Origin: Laspinema palackyanum D2a
Lineage (GTDB): Bacteria; Cyanobacteriota; Cyanobacteriia; Cyanobacteriales; Laspinemataceae
Reading direction: 5' to 3'
DNA: 64,000 bases
Assembly (NCBI GenBank): GCA_025370845.1
Contig: JAMXFF010000028.1
Span: 35,054-99,053, forward strand
Part shown: piece after piece, positions 55,189-64,000 of the stretch
Layout: the number at the start of each line of letters is the position of its first letter
Position numbering within the stretch: the first letter of the stretch is position 1
Notes under the pieces: model-generated
What the model saw: the letters and a program-made list of their open reading frames with translations, nothing else
Database searches by the model: none
What the model was told of the DNA's origin: nothing
Made by a program: the position numbers and the translations under genes

Positions 55189-56556
55189 CTATCCCATCGC
55201 TGCGGATAAAACAGCCGATCGCCTCTGTGTCACCATCAGTTGAAAATTAGCCGAAGGGACAAAGGTAATTCCCCTGCGGTGAGGGCGAATCGGACCTTTA
55301 TCGCAGAGGGCCAATTCATAGCGAGAGAGGACCGTTGCCAGGACCAACTTCATCTCATACATCGCCAGGGCCATGCCAATACAACTGCGACTCCCCCCGC
55401 CAAAGGGAAAATATTCATAGGGTGAAAACTTGCGATCGCAAAACCGCTGCGGCCTAAATTCCAACGGTTCTGGATACACCTCCGGACGGCGATGGGCTAA
55501 ATAAATGCAAGGAACCAACACGGTCCCTGGTGCAAATTTATACCCCTGGATTTCCACCGCTTCCTTCACCACCCGAGGTTGAGAAATCAAGGCGATCGGA
55601 TACAGACGTAACGCCTCTTGACAAACCGCTTGCAGAAAGGGCAATTGCGCCACTGCCATTGGGTTGGGGTGACTCCCGAGACTATCCAATTCCGTTACCA
55701 ACTGTGATCGCACCTGGGGGTCCTGATGAATCCAATAAAACGCCCAACTCAGGGCCGATGCGGTCGTATCATGACCCAACAACAGCAGAGTAATCAACTG
55801 ATCCCGTAATTCCGCCTCCCCCATTGCCTCTCCCGCCTGATCTTGCGCCGACATCATCATGGAAAGGACATCATTGCCATCGGTTTGACCCCGGCGATCG
55901 CGAATTTCGGCATAAATTAACTCATCAATTTGCTGCTGTTGCCGCAGAAATTTCCCCCAAGGACTCCAGGGACCCAAATCTTGCTGTAACGGATTCCAAA
56001 AAAATTGCACCGAGTTGAGGGTAGAGTTCACCGACTCTAAAAACGGTTCAATCAGGAGTTCGAGTTGGTGGGCACGTTCCCCGGGGTTCATGCCAAACAC
56101 CACCCGCAAAATTGTTTTTAAAGAAATAGCAGACAGGGCCTGACGCAGATTCAGATTAGAACCGGGTTGCCAATGGGCGATCGCCTCTGCAGTAATATCA
56201 CAAATCTGATTGCCATACCCTTGCAACCGTTCCCCATGTAAAGGCGGCATCAAAAGTTGGCGCGTCCCTTGATGCTTGGCCCCATCCTGCATAATCAGGG
56301 ACTGGGACCCAGTGAGGGGGCGAAAAGGGTCCGTAATTTTCCCTAACTCAAACGCCCCTGCAGCCGAGGTAAAAATCTGTTGAATCCCTTCTGGATGACT
56401 TAAAAACACCACCGGAGGAGAGTTTCCCCCCAATAAATGCAGGGTGAAAGGGTCACCATAGCGACTGGCATTCCGGTCCAGATAGGCGACTGGATTGGCA
56501 ATCATTTGTAGCGATTGCAGAAAAAACGGTACCCTAGGGCCTGCTGGCAACTTCAT
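55189..56556 (-). CDS. Cytochrome P450, CYP110-like
   Basis: About 455 residues from ATG 56556; a longer frame to 56994 exists but is not P450-like. The start MKLPAGPRVPFFLQSLQMI is typical of cyanobacterial CYP110. The fold is complete: I-helix LLLLGHDTTASALSWAF, K-helix EALRLYP (ExxR), and heme loop FPFGGGSRSCIGMALAMYE with Cys392 as the iron ligand. No membrane anchor. CYP110 enzymes oxidise fatty acids or terpenoids in known cases. It is divergent from menF (197 bp apart), which may reflect only chance neighbours. Confidence 0.93.
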   Translation of the reverse strand: MKLPAGPRVPFFLQSLQMIANPVAYLDRNASRYGDPFTLHLLGGNSPPVVFLSHPEGIQQIFTSAAGAFELGKITDPFRPLTGSQSLIMQDGAKHQGTRQLLMPPLHGERLQGYGNQICDITAEAIAHWQPGSNLNLRQALSAISLKTILRVVFGMNPGERAHQLELLIEPFLESVNSTLNSVQFFWNPLQQDLGPWSPWGKFLRQQQQIDELIYAEIRDRRGQTDGNDVLSMMMSAQDQAGEAMGEAELRDQLITLLLLGHDTTASALSWAFYWIHQDPQVRSQLVTELDSLGSHPNPMAVAQLPFLQAVCQEALRLYPIALISQPRVVKEAVEIQGYKFAPGTVLVPCIYLAHRRPEVYPEPLEFRPQRFCDRKFSPYEYFPFGGGSRSCIGMALAMYEMKLVLATVLSRYELALCDKGPIRPHRRGITFVPSANFQLMVTQRRSAVLSAAMG

Positions 56557-56753
56557 TGAACCCCCTGTGAATCCCTCAGTGACATACAATGCTGAGAATG
56601 CGGGATCTATTTTACCGGGTAGATGTCCCCATCCAGTGCGCGTGTCCGTGGGAACCGTGCGATGGTTAGATAGATAGGAGGTACTTTTGAGGGTACCCTC
56701 TGTAAACCGGGGACTATTTCCCCCAACCAGCCCAAAAAGCCATCCTTTCCTCC

Positions 56754-58178
56754 ATGCTAGTTGTACCGTCTGATACCAATATGAAGCCAGACCGCAAGGA
56801 TCTTTATCAGTTCCTTGTCGCTTGTCAGCAGGTATCCGTTGAGAAAGAATGCCCCCAGATTGCCACCCTCTCCTTGGAACTCCCTCCCCTGGACCCTTTA
56901 GCGGTGTTGCAGGCGATCGCCCAACCCGAGGACCCACATTTTTACTTTGAAAATGGCAATAAAGGGGAAGCGATCGCGGCGATCGGGGCGGCAATCACCT
57001 TTCATGTCCCCTCGGGTTCCGCCAGATTTGTCAAAGCGCAAACCTTTATTCAATCCTGTCTGGCGAATACCATTACCACAGGGGCCACGGACCTGCCGTT
57101 TGCCGGACCCCACTTTTTTTGTAACTTTACCTTTTTTGACGACCTACGCCCCCCAGAATCGGCCTTTCCTTGCGCCACGGTGTTATTACCCCGGTGGCAA
57201 GTCGCCCGATGTCGCAACCGTTCGGTGTTCGTCGCCAACTTTTCCTTATCCCCCCGGGATAATATTAAAGCCTTACATCAAGATTTATGTAATAAACTCA
57301 CCCAAATTCGTTGGGCCAATTCCCGATGGCTAGATCCAGTAAATTTCCCCAATCAATCTTTTCAAAATCACGATTTTAAACCCACGGCCAATTTTAGAAA
57401 ATCTGTTTATTCCGCCCTAAACCGGATTAACAACAAAACTTTAAATAAAATCGTTTTAGCCGATGCCATTGATTTAAACTTTCCCCGTCCTATCAATCTC
57501 GTCAAATCCCTCAATAATTTACGCAGACTTTACCCCGATTGCTACACCTTTGCCACGGGAAACGGCGGCGGGACTAATTTTATCGGGGCCAGTCCGGAAC
57601 GCTTGCTGGCGATTTATAATCATCAATTAACAACTGATGCTTTAGCCGGTTCTGCCCCAAGAGGTAAAACATCAGGAGAAGATGCAGAATTAGCCAAACT
57701 GCTGTTATCTAGTGATAAAGAAATTCATGAACATCGAGTGGTGATTGATTTTATCTGCGATCGCCTGACTCGGTTAGGGCTAACTCCCAAGGTCCCCCCA
57801 CAATTGTTGTTATTACAATTGTCCAATATTCAACATCTCTGGACCCCTATCCAATCCACCTTACCCCCAGGAATTCATCCCTTAGACATTTTAGCCGATC
57901 TCCATCCCACTCCCGCAGTGGCAGGGGTTCCCCGGGATACGGCTTGTCAAGAAATTCGCCGTTATGAAGCCTTCGATCGCGGCTTATATGCTGCCCCATT
58001 AGGCTGGATTGATGGCTATGGAAACTGTGAATTTATTGTGGGGATTCGGTCGGCTTTAATTGAAGGCGATCGCGCCCGATTATATGCCGGGGCGGGAATA
58101 GTTGCAGGGTCTGACCCAGACAAAGAATTAGCCGAAGTGCAACTCAAACTTAAAACCCTGTTAAAAGCCTTAGTTTAA
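56754..58178 (+). CDS. menF: Isochorismate synthase
   Basis: First committed enzyme of phylloquinone synthesis (chorismate to isochorismate). The 474-residue protein has the chorismate-binding domain from about residue 190: KIVLADAIDL, FIGASPERLLAIYNHQLTTDALAGSAPRG, DKEIHEHRVVIDFICDRL and the C-terminal GIVAGSDPDKELAEVQLKLK. Start at ATG 56754; ATG 56781 is an alternative. The N-terminal third is less conserved, as in the family. Followed after 42 bp by menD. Confidence 0.95.
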   Translation: MLVVPSDTNMKPDRKDLYQFLVACQQVSVEKECPQIATLSLELPPLDPLAVLQAIAQPEDPHFYFENGNKGEAIAAIGAAITFHVPSGSARFVKAQTFIQSCLANTITTGATDLPFAGPHFFCNFTFFDDLRPPESAFPCATVLLPRWQVARCRNRSVFVANFSLSPRDNIKALHQDLCNKLTQIRWANSRWLDPVNFPNQSFQNHDFKPTANFRKSVYSALNRINNKTLNKIVLADAIDLNFPRPINLVKSLNNLRRLYPDCYTFATGNGGGTNFIGASPERLLAIYNHQLTTDALAGSAPRGKTSGEDAELAKLLLSSDKEIHEHRVVIDFICDRLTRLGLTPKVPPQLLLLQLSNIQHLWTPIQSTLPPGIHPLDILADLHPTPAVAGVPRDTACQEIRRYEAFDRGLYAAPLGWIDGYGNCEFIVGIRSALIEGDRARLYAGAGIVAGSDPDKELAEVQLKLKTLLKALV

Positions 58179-58220
58179 CCTCAATTAACGGGACCATTAG
58201 GATTCCTTTTTCCCTTAAGA

Positions 58221-59981
58221 ATGCCAATAGATTTCCGCAATACTAACACCGTTTGGGCTTCTATTTTAGTCGAGACATTTCAACGCGTCGGATTAACTAC
58301 CGCTATCGTCTGTCCCGGTTCCCGGTCCACCCCTTTAACCATTGCCTTTGCCAGCCATCCTCAGATTGAAGCTATCCCCATTTTAGATGAGCGATCGGCC
58401 AGTTTTTTTGCATTAGGACAAGCCAAACAAACCGGCAAACCCGTCGTCTTAGTTTGTACCTCCGGAACCGCTGGTGCCAATTTTTATCCCGCGATTATTG
58501 AAGCAAAAGAAAGCCGCGTTCCCTTATTAATTTTAACCGCAGATCGACCCCCAGAACTGCGGGATTGCCATTCCGGTCAAACCATTGACCAAATTAAACT
58601 TTATGGACATTATCCCAACTGGCAAACGGAATTAGCCACTCCATCTTTAGAACTAAAACAACTAAGCTATCTCCGCCAAACCCTGATTCACACTTGGGAA
58701 AAAACCCTATTTCCCGTCCCCGGTCCCGTCCATTTGAATCTCCCTTTTCGCGATCCATTAGCCCCTTTACCGGAACCTAAAGCAGCCGATTTAGCAGCAA
58801 CCTTCCAACTGGAAAATTTCTTTACCCATCTTCACCCATCCCCCCTATCTCCCCTATGTCCCCCATCCCCCCCATCCCCTCTCCAACAATGGCAAAACTG
58901 CCCCCGGGGAATCATCATTGCTGGCATCGCCCAACCCCAAAATCCTAGAGACTATTGTCAGGCGATCGCCCATCTTTCTAAAACCTTAAATTGGCCGGTT
59001 CTTGCCGAAGGATTATCCCCCCTCCGCAATTATGCCGACCTCAATCCCTATTTAATTTCAACTTATGATTTCATCCTCAGAAATCCTCTAATTTCTGAGA
59101 AATTCACCCCAGAAATGGCAATTCAAATCGGTGAATTACCCACCAGCAAAACCCTTCGCAGTTGGTTAGAAAGGACTCAACCTTTAACCTTTTTAGTCAC
59201 CGAGAGCGATCGCAACCTCGACCCCCTACATGGCCGAACCATTCCTATCCGAATGGCGATCGACTCCCTTGCCGCCAGCTTAAATCCTATCCCGGCACAT
59301 CCTTCCCCCACCGCCTATCTACAACAATGGTGTGACGCTGAACGCCAAACCCGAGAGAAAATCGATACCACCCTCTCATCCATTCCCGACCTAATGGAAC
59401 CCAAAGTAGCATGGCTGATTTCCCAACAGTTACCCCCAGAAACTCCCCTATTTATTGCCAATAGTATGCCCGTCCGAGATATGGAATATTTCTGGAAACC
59501 TGGGAATCGCCATATCCAACCCTTCGTAAACCGAGGCGCAAATGGTATTGACGGAACATTATCCACCGCATTAGGCATCGCCCATCGCCATCAAAGTAGC
59601 GTCATGTTAACGGGAGATTTAGCCCTCTTACATGACACGAATGGCTGGTTAATCCGTCAATATTTTCAAGGTCATTTAACCGTTATTTTAATTAACAATA
59701 ACGGCGGGGGAATTTTTGGAATGTTACCCATTGCCAAATTTGACCCGCCGTTCACCGAGTTTTTTGCTACGCCCCAAAACATCAATTTTGCCCGGTTATG
59801 TGCGGCCTATGATATCGAATATCAAATGATTGAGTCTTGGCAGCAATTACAATCCCTGTTGAATCCTTTACCGAGTTCGGGTATTCGAGTCCTAGAGGTA
59901 AAAAGCGATCGCAATCTTGATGTCAAATGGCGCCAAGACCAATTTAAACAGTTTGCCGAAGCAATCCAATCAACCTTATAG
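58221..59981 (+). CDS. menD: SEPHCHC synthase
   Basis: Thiamine-diphosphate enzyme adding succinic semialdehyde (from 2-oxoglutarate) to isochorismate. The 586-residue protein has the N-terminal pyrimidine-binding domain (VCPGSRSTPLTIAFASHP) and the C-terminal diphosphate-binding motif TGDLALLHDTNG, with NRGANGIDGTLSTALG before it. There is a proline/serine-rich insertion (SPLSPLCPPSPPSPL) near residue 210 in the linker. Same strand as menF. Confidence 0.95.
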   Translation: MPIDFRNTNTVWASILVETFQRVGLTTAIVCPGSRSTPLTIAFASHPQIEAIPILDERSASFFALGQAKQTGKPVVLVCTSGTAGANFYPAIIEAKESRVPLLILTADRPPELRDCHSGQTIDQIKLYGHYPNWQTELATPSLELKQLSYLRQTLIHTWEKTLFPVPGPVHLNLPFRDPLAPLPEPKAADLAATFQLENFFTHLHPSPLSPLCPPSPPSPLQQWQNCPRGIIIAGIAQPQNPRDYCQAIAHLSKTLNWPVLAEGLSPLRNYADLNPYLISTYDFILRNPLISEKFTPEMAIQIGELPTSKTLRSWLERTQPLTFLVTESDRNLDPLHGRTIPIRMAIDSLAASLNPIPAHPSPTAYLQQWCDAERQTREKIDTTLSSIPDLMEPKVAWLISQQLPPETPLFIANSMPVRDMEYFWKPGNRHIQPFVNRGANGIDGTLSTALGIAHRHQSSVMLTGDLALLHDTNGWLIRQYFQGHLTVILINNNGGGIFGMLPIAKFDPPFTEFFATPQNINFARLCAAYDIEYQMIESWQQLQSLLNPLPSSGIRVLEVKSDRNLDVKWRQDQFKQFAEAIQSTL

Positions 59982-59996
59982 AAGGTTTAGGTTGAA

Positions 59997-61184
59997 TCAC
60001 TTGAGTACCTGCTTCAACACTCCCGCCAACTGTTGATACTGCTCGAAATTATTGTAAATCTGAGCCGAAATTCGGATGACCCGTTGAGGGGATTTCGGCC
60101 AAGGCATCACCTGTAATTCAATCTGATGGCGATCGAACAATTCATCATGTAATTCATCTGCGGATCCATCAGGAATTGGAATACAAGCCATTGATCCAAT
60201 CATGTCTGAGGGGGCCGGAATTTCGACTCCCAGGGTGTCGCAAAGCATCTGCCTTGCGGACAAAACAAGCTTATGGTTTCTGGAAATTAATTCGGACCAC
60301 CCCCCAGGCAGGAGGGACCCCATAAACTGAATGGCCGCAGGGACGGATAAATAAGCCGAGGGGTCCCCAGTTCCAGTCCAATCAAATTCCAGTTGGAAGC
60401 GAGATTTATCAGTCCGGGAGGAGTTGGCCCCATGACTGATGGTCAGGGGTCGAATTTGCTGCTGACGGCTGCCTCTAACATACAAAAACGCCGCCCCTTT
60501 GGGTGCAGACAACCATTTATGACAGTTGCCGGTATAGTAGGTCGCCCCAATTTCTGATAAGTTTAGGGGTAGCATCCCCGGTGCGTGCGCCCCATCAATC
60601 AGAGTCTCAATCCCATATTGGGAAAGCTGCTGAATAATTTCCTCAATGGGAAAAATTAATCCGGTTTGGCTACTAATATGGTCTAAGAGAACGAGTTTAG
60701 TTTTTTCGGTGACTCGTCCCATTACTGCATCGACAATCTCCTGCTTGGAGGCGATCGGGAAGGGAACTGGGGCCACAACAATTCGGGCATCGGCGCGATC
60801 GGCGACAAATTCTAAGGCGTTGCGACTGGCGTTGTACTCGTGGTCCGTGGTGAGTAACTCGTCTCCGGGGTTAAACCGCAGCGATCGCAGCACAGAATTC
60901 ACCCCGGTAGTGGCATTGGGCACAAAAACCAAGTCCCGCCCATCCACCCCGACGAATTGGGCTAACTGTTCCCGCGCTTGATCCAAAAGCGGCTCAAATT
61001 CGCGCACGAAAAACCTCACAGGTTCCTGTTCTAGCTGCTGCCTCGCCTGTTCCTGGGCTTTTAACACCGGGAAGGGACAGGCCCCAAAAGAACCATGATT
61101 CAAAAAAATGATCTGCGGGTCGAGGGACCAATAAGCCGAAAATTCCGTCGGTCTCTGCCCTTCTAAATCGGTGTTTTTCAACAT
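59997..61184 (-). CDS. Class V aminotransferase-like PLP protein
   Basis: A 395-residue PLP-dependent protein of the class V fold, resembling isopenicillin N epimerase and cysteine desulfurase-like enzymes. Landmarks: FLNHGSFGACPFPVL at the N terminus, TTGVNSVLRSL, TLIDGAHAPGMLPL with the Asp that binds the PLP nitrogen, and TGNCHKWLSAPKGAAFLYV with the Schiff-base lysine. Substrate is unclear; the gene converges with menD and is not obviously part of that pathway. Confidence 0.88.
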   Translation of the reverse strand: MLKNTDLEGQRPTEFSAYWSLDPQIIFLNHGSFGACPFPVLKAQEQARQQLEQEPVRFFVREFEPLLDQAREQLAQFVGVDGRDLVFVPNATTGVNSVLRSLRFNPGDELLTTDHEYNASRNALEFVADRADARIVVAPVPFPIASKQEIVDAVMGRVTEKTKLVLLDHISSQTGLIFPIEEIIQQLSQYGIETLIDGAHAPGMLPLNLSEIGATYYTGNCHKWLSAPKGAAFLYVRGSRQQQIRPLTISHGANSSRTDKSRFQLEFDWTGTGDPSAYLSVPAAIQFMGSLLPGGWSELISRNHKLVLSARQMLCDTLGVEIPAPSDMIGSMACIPIPDGSADELHDELFDRHQIELQVMPWPKSPQRVIRISAQIYNNFEQYQQLAGVLKQVLK

Positions 61185-61272
61185 AATCTTGTCTATTTTT
61201 AAACCATGAATAGGAAGAGATTAGATTGAAATTCAATCTAATCTCTTCCATCCAAAGTCTAAAATTAATCAA

Positions 61273-61344
61273 CTCCCCGGGTAGGATTCGAACCTACGAC
61301 CAATCGGTTAACAGCCGACCGCTCTACCACTGAGCTACCGAGGA
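61273..61344 (-). tRNA. tRNA-Asn (anticodon GUU)
   Basis: 72-nt cloverleaf on the minus strand: acceptor TCCTCGG paired with CCGGGGA, D-arm TAGCTCAGTGGTA, anticodon loop CTGTTAA with GTT, and T-arm GTAGGTTCGAATCCTAC. The discriminator is G and CCA is not encoded. Confidence 0.96.
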
Positions 61345-61514
61345 ACGTTTCGGTTTGCTTGGCTCACCGTTATTAATAATACACATACCTTTCTAGTTTT
61401 GGCAACCCCCTTTTCAAAAATTTTTTAATTTTTTTTTGAAGGCTGGGATGGGTTCGGATTCGGCATGGGTGGCGATCGCCTCTCAAGTCAGAAAAATCAA
61501 GGGTTGTAACTGCC

Positions 61515-62060
61515 CTACAAACCCCGTCGCAACTGAGCGAGTCGCTGTTGGGCTTCCGCATCCAGTCCCGAGACCAGAAACCGGCTAGAAGGCTTGTTGC
61601 GGGTTTTCTGTTTACTCCGGCAACGGCGTTCCGTCGCTTCGATCGCCTGGGCGAACTGAAGCGCGGACATCCATTCCGCCCCATATCCTAAAACCGTTTG
61701 CTGTTGAGCACGGTCTGAGGTCGCCACAATTAACCGGCGATGGAGATTTCCCAAGTTTCGCCGAAAAGTGGCACAGGTCTTTTCAATATAGGTGTCTGCG
61801 GTTTGCCCAAATTCGGTGTAGCAGACGGATAAACTTTTCGAGATGACTTCGGTGAAGCAGGGCTCATGGCGAGAGTGAGCATCAAAAACCACCAGCGTGT
61901 CTAATCCTTCAAAGGCGCTGTAGTTGATCAGCGACTCGATTAGTTCTCGGCGGGAGGCTTCTAACCCGTCAAAGTCTCGCTTGGTTTTGAGCTTCGACCA
62001 GAGTCCTATGATGTTGTATCCATCCACGAGCAATAAAGGTCGCGCTGAGGAGCGTGGCAT
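61515..62060 (-). CDS. NYN-domain (YacP/Rae1-like) RNase-related protein
   Basis: A 181-residue protein: PLLLVDGYNIIGLW (first Asp-Asn of the NYN fold), TLVVFDAHSR, TADTYIEKTC, LIVATSDRAQQQTVLGYGAEW, the acidic pattern of NYN/PIN-like nucleases. YacP (Rae1) of Bacillus is a ribosome-associated endoribonuclease. The catalytic-type acids D12, D61 and D119-region are visible. C-terminal residues are basic (RSKQKTRNKPSSR), consistent with RNA binding. It is separated from the ABC gene by a strong hairpin. Confidence 0.88.
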   Translation of the reverse strand: MPRSSARPLLLVDGYNIIGLWSKLKTKRDFDGLEASRRELIESLINYSAFEGLDTLVVFDAHSRHEPCFTEVISKSLSVCYTEFGQTADTYIEKTCATFRRNLGNLHRRLIVATSDRAQQQTVLGYGAEWMSALQFAQAIEATERRCRSKQKTRNKPSSRFLVSGLDAEAQQRLAQLRRGL

Positions 62061-62220
62061 GGCTTTTATTTACATTTGTTTACAATTTACTCAGAATCAG
62101 ACCGGGCGCTTTGCATTGTATCATTTTTTATCATAATAAAAACTTAAGTTTAGTTTAAAAATTTAAAACTAAACTCCTGCCGAACATAACGATATCTTTA
62201 TAAAGCTGATCAAGGTGAAA

Positions 62221-62254
62221 GGGCCGCGACTACGGAAAATAGCAGTCGCGGCCC
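62221..62254. terminator. Strong GC hairpin between the ABC and NYN genes
   Basis: GGGCCGCGACT (62221-62231) and AGTCGCGGCCC (62244-62254) form an 11-bp stem with a 12-base loop just after the ABC gene stop. No clear T run follows, so termination strength is uncertain. Confidence 0.6.
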
Positions 62255-62260
62255 TGGGGA

Positions 62261-62959
62261 TCACTCTAAATCCTCAGATTCCATCAACCGTTGGATCAGG
62301 GGCTGGGGATTTCCCGAATCGACCATCCGCCCCCGCTCCAGGAGGAAAGCCCCATCGCAATAGGCTAATTCCTCAAACCGATGGGTGACCCAGAGTGCCG
62401 TTAACCCTCGGCTTTTCACCAACCGCTGGACTTGAGCCACGAGGTCTAATTGACTATCTGGGTCCAGTAAAGCGGTTGGTTCATCTAATAACAGAACCTC
62501 GCAATGGCGGGCGATCGCCCCCGCAATGGCAACCCGCTGCTTTTGACCTCCACTCAGGGCATAGATCGGACGTCGTTGCAGGGCGAGTAAGTTGACCGCT
62601 GTGAGGGCTTCTTCCACCCGATGCCGAGTTTGAGCGAGGGTGAGATTTTCCTCCACCAACCCAAAAGCGACATCGGCACCAACGGTGGGCATCACTAACT
62701 GATGATCGGGGTTTTGGAACACAAAACCCACGGGACGAGAAATGGAAATTTGACCGTCCCGTGGGGTGAGCAAACCCGCCAGTAACCGGAGTAACGTGGA
62801 TTTTCCACTGCCATTGGTCCCCAAGAGCATCCAAAATTCGCCCTGGGGAACTTCCAAGGAGCAGGACTTTAACACCGCTGCTCCCGAGGGCCAGTTAAAG
62901 CAGAGGTCCTGGACCACGATCGCCTTGGGGCGATCGTCACCGGAAGGCGTCGGGTTCAT
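62261..62959 (-). CDS. ABC transporter ATP-binding protein (ECF/CbiO-like)
   Basis: A 232-residue nucleotide-binding subunit: Walker A LLGTNGSGKSTLLRL, Q-loop VFQNPDHQLVMPTVGADVAFGL (typical of energy-coupling-factor and cobalt/nickel ATPases), signature LSGGQKQRVAIAGAIA, Walker B VLLLDEPTALLD, and switch VTHRFEEL. No membrane or substrate-capture subunit is adjacent, so its transport partner is elsewhere. Its ATG overlaps the stop of the preceding small gene (ATGA). Confidence 0.9.
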   Translation of the reverse strand: MNPTPSGDDRPKAIVVQDLCFNWPSGAAVLKSCSLEVPQGEFWMLLGTNGSGKSTLLRLLAGLLTPRDGQISISRPVGFVFQNPDHQLVMPTVGADVAFGLVEENLTLAQTRHRVEEALTAVNLLALQRRPIYALSGGQKQRVAIAGAIARHCEVLLLDEPTALLDPDSQLDLVAQVQRLVKSRGLTALWVTHRFEELAYCDGAFLLERGRMVDSGNPQPLIQRLMESEDLE

Positions 62960-63234
62960 TGACTCAGGGATTCCACCAACGCTGCAAATCCAGGGGCTTT
63001 GCCTGCTGCCGCAGCACCAGATTTTTCAGAGATTTGCGCCGCTGAGATCTGATTAATAAAGACGGCGATTTTTTTCTCCGGCATCTTCTCGCAGGTGAGT
63101 TCCAAAATCTCAGAACTCCCTGAGCGCATCGCTCCGACCACCTCCTGGTAGAGGGCCTGGGCATCTTCTAGGCTCTTGCGTTGCACCGATAGAGGTAAAG
63201 GCGTGTGTTTTAAGGTTAAGTCAATCGTAAACAT
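62956..63234 (-). CDS. Small conserved cyanobacterial protein
   Basis: About 92 residues from ATG 63234 (an upstream in-frame start at 63246 is less likely). Sequence begins FTIDLTLKHTPLPLSVQRKS, continues LEDAQALYQEVVGAMRSGSS and EILELTCEKMPEKKIAVFI, and ends with an alanine-rich helix. It looks like a small alpha/beta regulatory or subunit protein. It is translationally coupled (ATGA) to the downstream ABC ATPase gene, pointing to a functional link. No family name known to me. Confidence 0.75.
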   Translation of the reverse strand: MFTIDLTLKHTPLPLSVQRKSLEDAQALYQEVVGAMRSGSSEILELTCEKMPEKKIAVFINQISAAQISEKSGAAAAGKAPGFAALVESLSQ

Positions 63235-63665
63235 GATTTGTGGCAAAGTTCATTGGACCGCACCTTTCTAGTATCCCAAAATCTCAGCATTCCGGGGATG
63301 TCTGGAAATGAACGACCCAATTAACCGGCGATCGCCCTCCTATCTATCCCCGTTTTCTGCTCCTGGTGGCCCTCTTCCCTGCCCCTCCCCATGACTCAAG
63401 TTTGCTGCTGGCATCACCGGCGCTGTAGAGAAATCCGTTCCATGAGTCCCACCCCTAACGCCACTCCTTTGAGCTACTCTTCAGAAAATTTTTAGATGAG
63501 GGGGTTTAAAAATTTTCAGGTTTCCCCCTATAATGAGAAACATAGTAAAGAAACGTAAACTCTTGAAGCGCAATCGCCCATTTTCTGCTATGGCTGGCAG
63601 AAACCCGGGTCGAAAACGCTCAGAAAGAGTTAACCGTAGCCATATTAATTTGGAGATTTTGCGTT
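63235..63665. promoter_or_regulatory. psbD upstream region with likely promoter
   Basis: The 431-bp spacer holds a consensus TATAAT -10 box at 63529-63534, with TTTAAA at 63505-63510 as a weak -35 box, giving a leader of about 125 nt. The leader ends with GGAGATTTTGCGTT before the psbD ATG. Photosystem II psbD genes commonly have long regulated leaders; light control is not read from the sequence. Confidence 0.6.
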
Positions 63666-64000
63666 ATGACGATTGCAGTCGGACGCGCCCAGACAGAGCG
63701 GGGATGGTTTGACGTCCTCGACGACTGGCTCAAGCGCGATCGCTTCGTATTTATCGGTTGGTCTGGCCTATTACTCTTCCCCTGCGCCTATCTCGCAGTG
63801 GGCGGCTGGCTGACCGGCACCACCTTCGTCACCTCTTGGTACACCCACGGATTAGCTTCCTCTTATTTAGAAGGGTGCAACTTCCTCACCGTGGCTGTTT
63901 CAACTCCCCCGAACAGTCTGGGCCATTCCCTGCTGTTCCTCTGGGGTCCTGAAGCCCAAGGGGACTTCACTCGGTGGTGCCAACTCGGCGGTCTCTGGAC
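63666..64000 (+). CDS. psbD: Photosystem II D2 protein, N-terminal part (runs off the right edge)
   Basis: D2, one of the two reaction-centre core proteins of PSII, which binds chlorophyll, pheophytin and plastoquinone QA. The first 111 codons read [55 protein letters not shown] and [17 protein letters not shown], exactly the D2 N-terminal pattern. The start at 63666 follows a good ribosome site. psbC often overlaps the end of psbD; that part is outside the window. Confidence 0.98.
   Translation, partial: MTIAVGRAQTERGWFDVLDDWLKRDRFVFIGWSGLLLFPCAYLAVGGWLTGTTFVTSWYTHGLASSYLEGCNFLTVAVSTPPNSLGHSLLFLWGPEAQGDFTRWCQLGGLW

Noticed and set aside
56557..56994. N-terminal extension of the P450 frame
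   Set aside because: The residues are not P450-like and overlap the menF promoter and start on the other strand; ATG 56556 gives the normal CYP110 start.

Overview
The window is chromosomal DNA from a cyanobacterium, most likely a filamentous Oscillatoriales-type genome (the order is an inference). Direct signs are the very frequent GCGATCGC (HIP1) octamers in genes and spacers, ndhB, the 5' part of psbD at the right edge, a nearly complete phylloquinone (men) gene set, a CYP110-like P450, DUF928 and CHAT proteins, and several AAA/WD40 and PAS signalling proteins. No phage, IS element with an intact transposase, or CRISPR array was seen.

Layout. 0-15.6 kb: housekeeping genes (topA 5' part, ndhB, lpdA, a dihydroorotase-like gene that has lost metal ligands, a two-domain histidine phosphatase, a CPBP membrane protease, panB), with a YggT protein, an Rpn-family nuclease and a secreted propeller-like protein flanked by a direct repeat. 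16.2-21.9 kb: a toxin-antitoxin-rich stretch in which intact pairs (RelE-like with its antitoxin; HigBA) sit beside broken ones (ParD-like remnant, vapBC remnant, a RelE-like pseudogene with two stops), plus a glycosyltransferase and a pyruvyltransferase. 22-35 kb: DUF928, a propeller-transglutaminase protein, a 45-residue membrane protein, a voltage-gated-type K+ channel, a multi-PAS histidine kinase, a PAS/GAF/GGDEF/EAL protein and an exported CHAT protease. 35-40 kb: a GHMP sugar kinase followed by a GalU-type nucleotidyltransferase (probably one sugar-activation route), a membrane protein, then an XRE-ImmA/PIN module with its own operator-like palindromes. 40-49.6 kb: phasin-like protein, SRP RNA, YciI, AAA-WD40 protein, slipin/NfeD pair, PstS-like protein and an HTH-TIR-like-AAA protein.

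49.6-60 kb is the phylloquinone locus: DHNA-CoA thioesterase, menE, menC, menH and menA on one side, and menF and menD on the other, with a P450 gene in the divergent centre; only menB of the core pathway is absent. 60-64 kb holds a class V aminotransferase-like gene, tRNA-Asn, a NYN protein, an ABC ATPase coupled to a small conserved gene, and psbD.

Four copies of a 130-225 bp GC-rich imperfect palindrome (8.9, 14.5, 25.2 and 44.1 kb) and several other inverted repeats fill intergenic spaces. The most promising leads for new biology are the HTH-TIR-like-AAA protein, the XRE-ImmA/PIN module with a substituted HExxH motif, the propeller-transglutaminase fusion, the sugar kinase/GalU pair, and the metal-ligand-depleted dihydroorotase.
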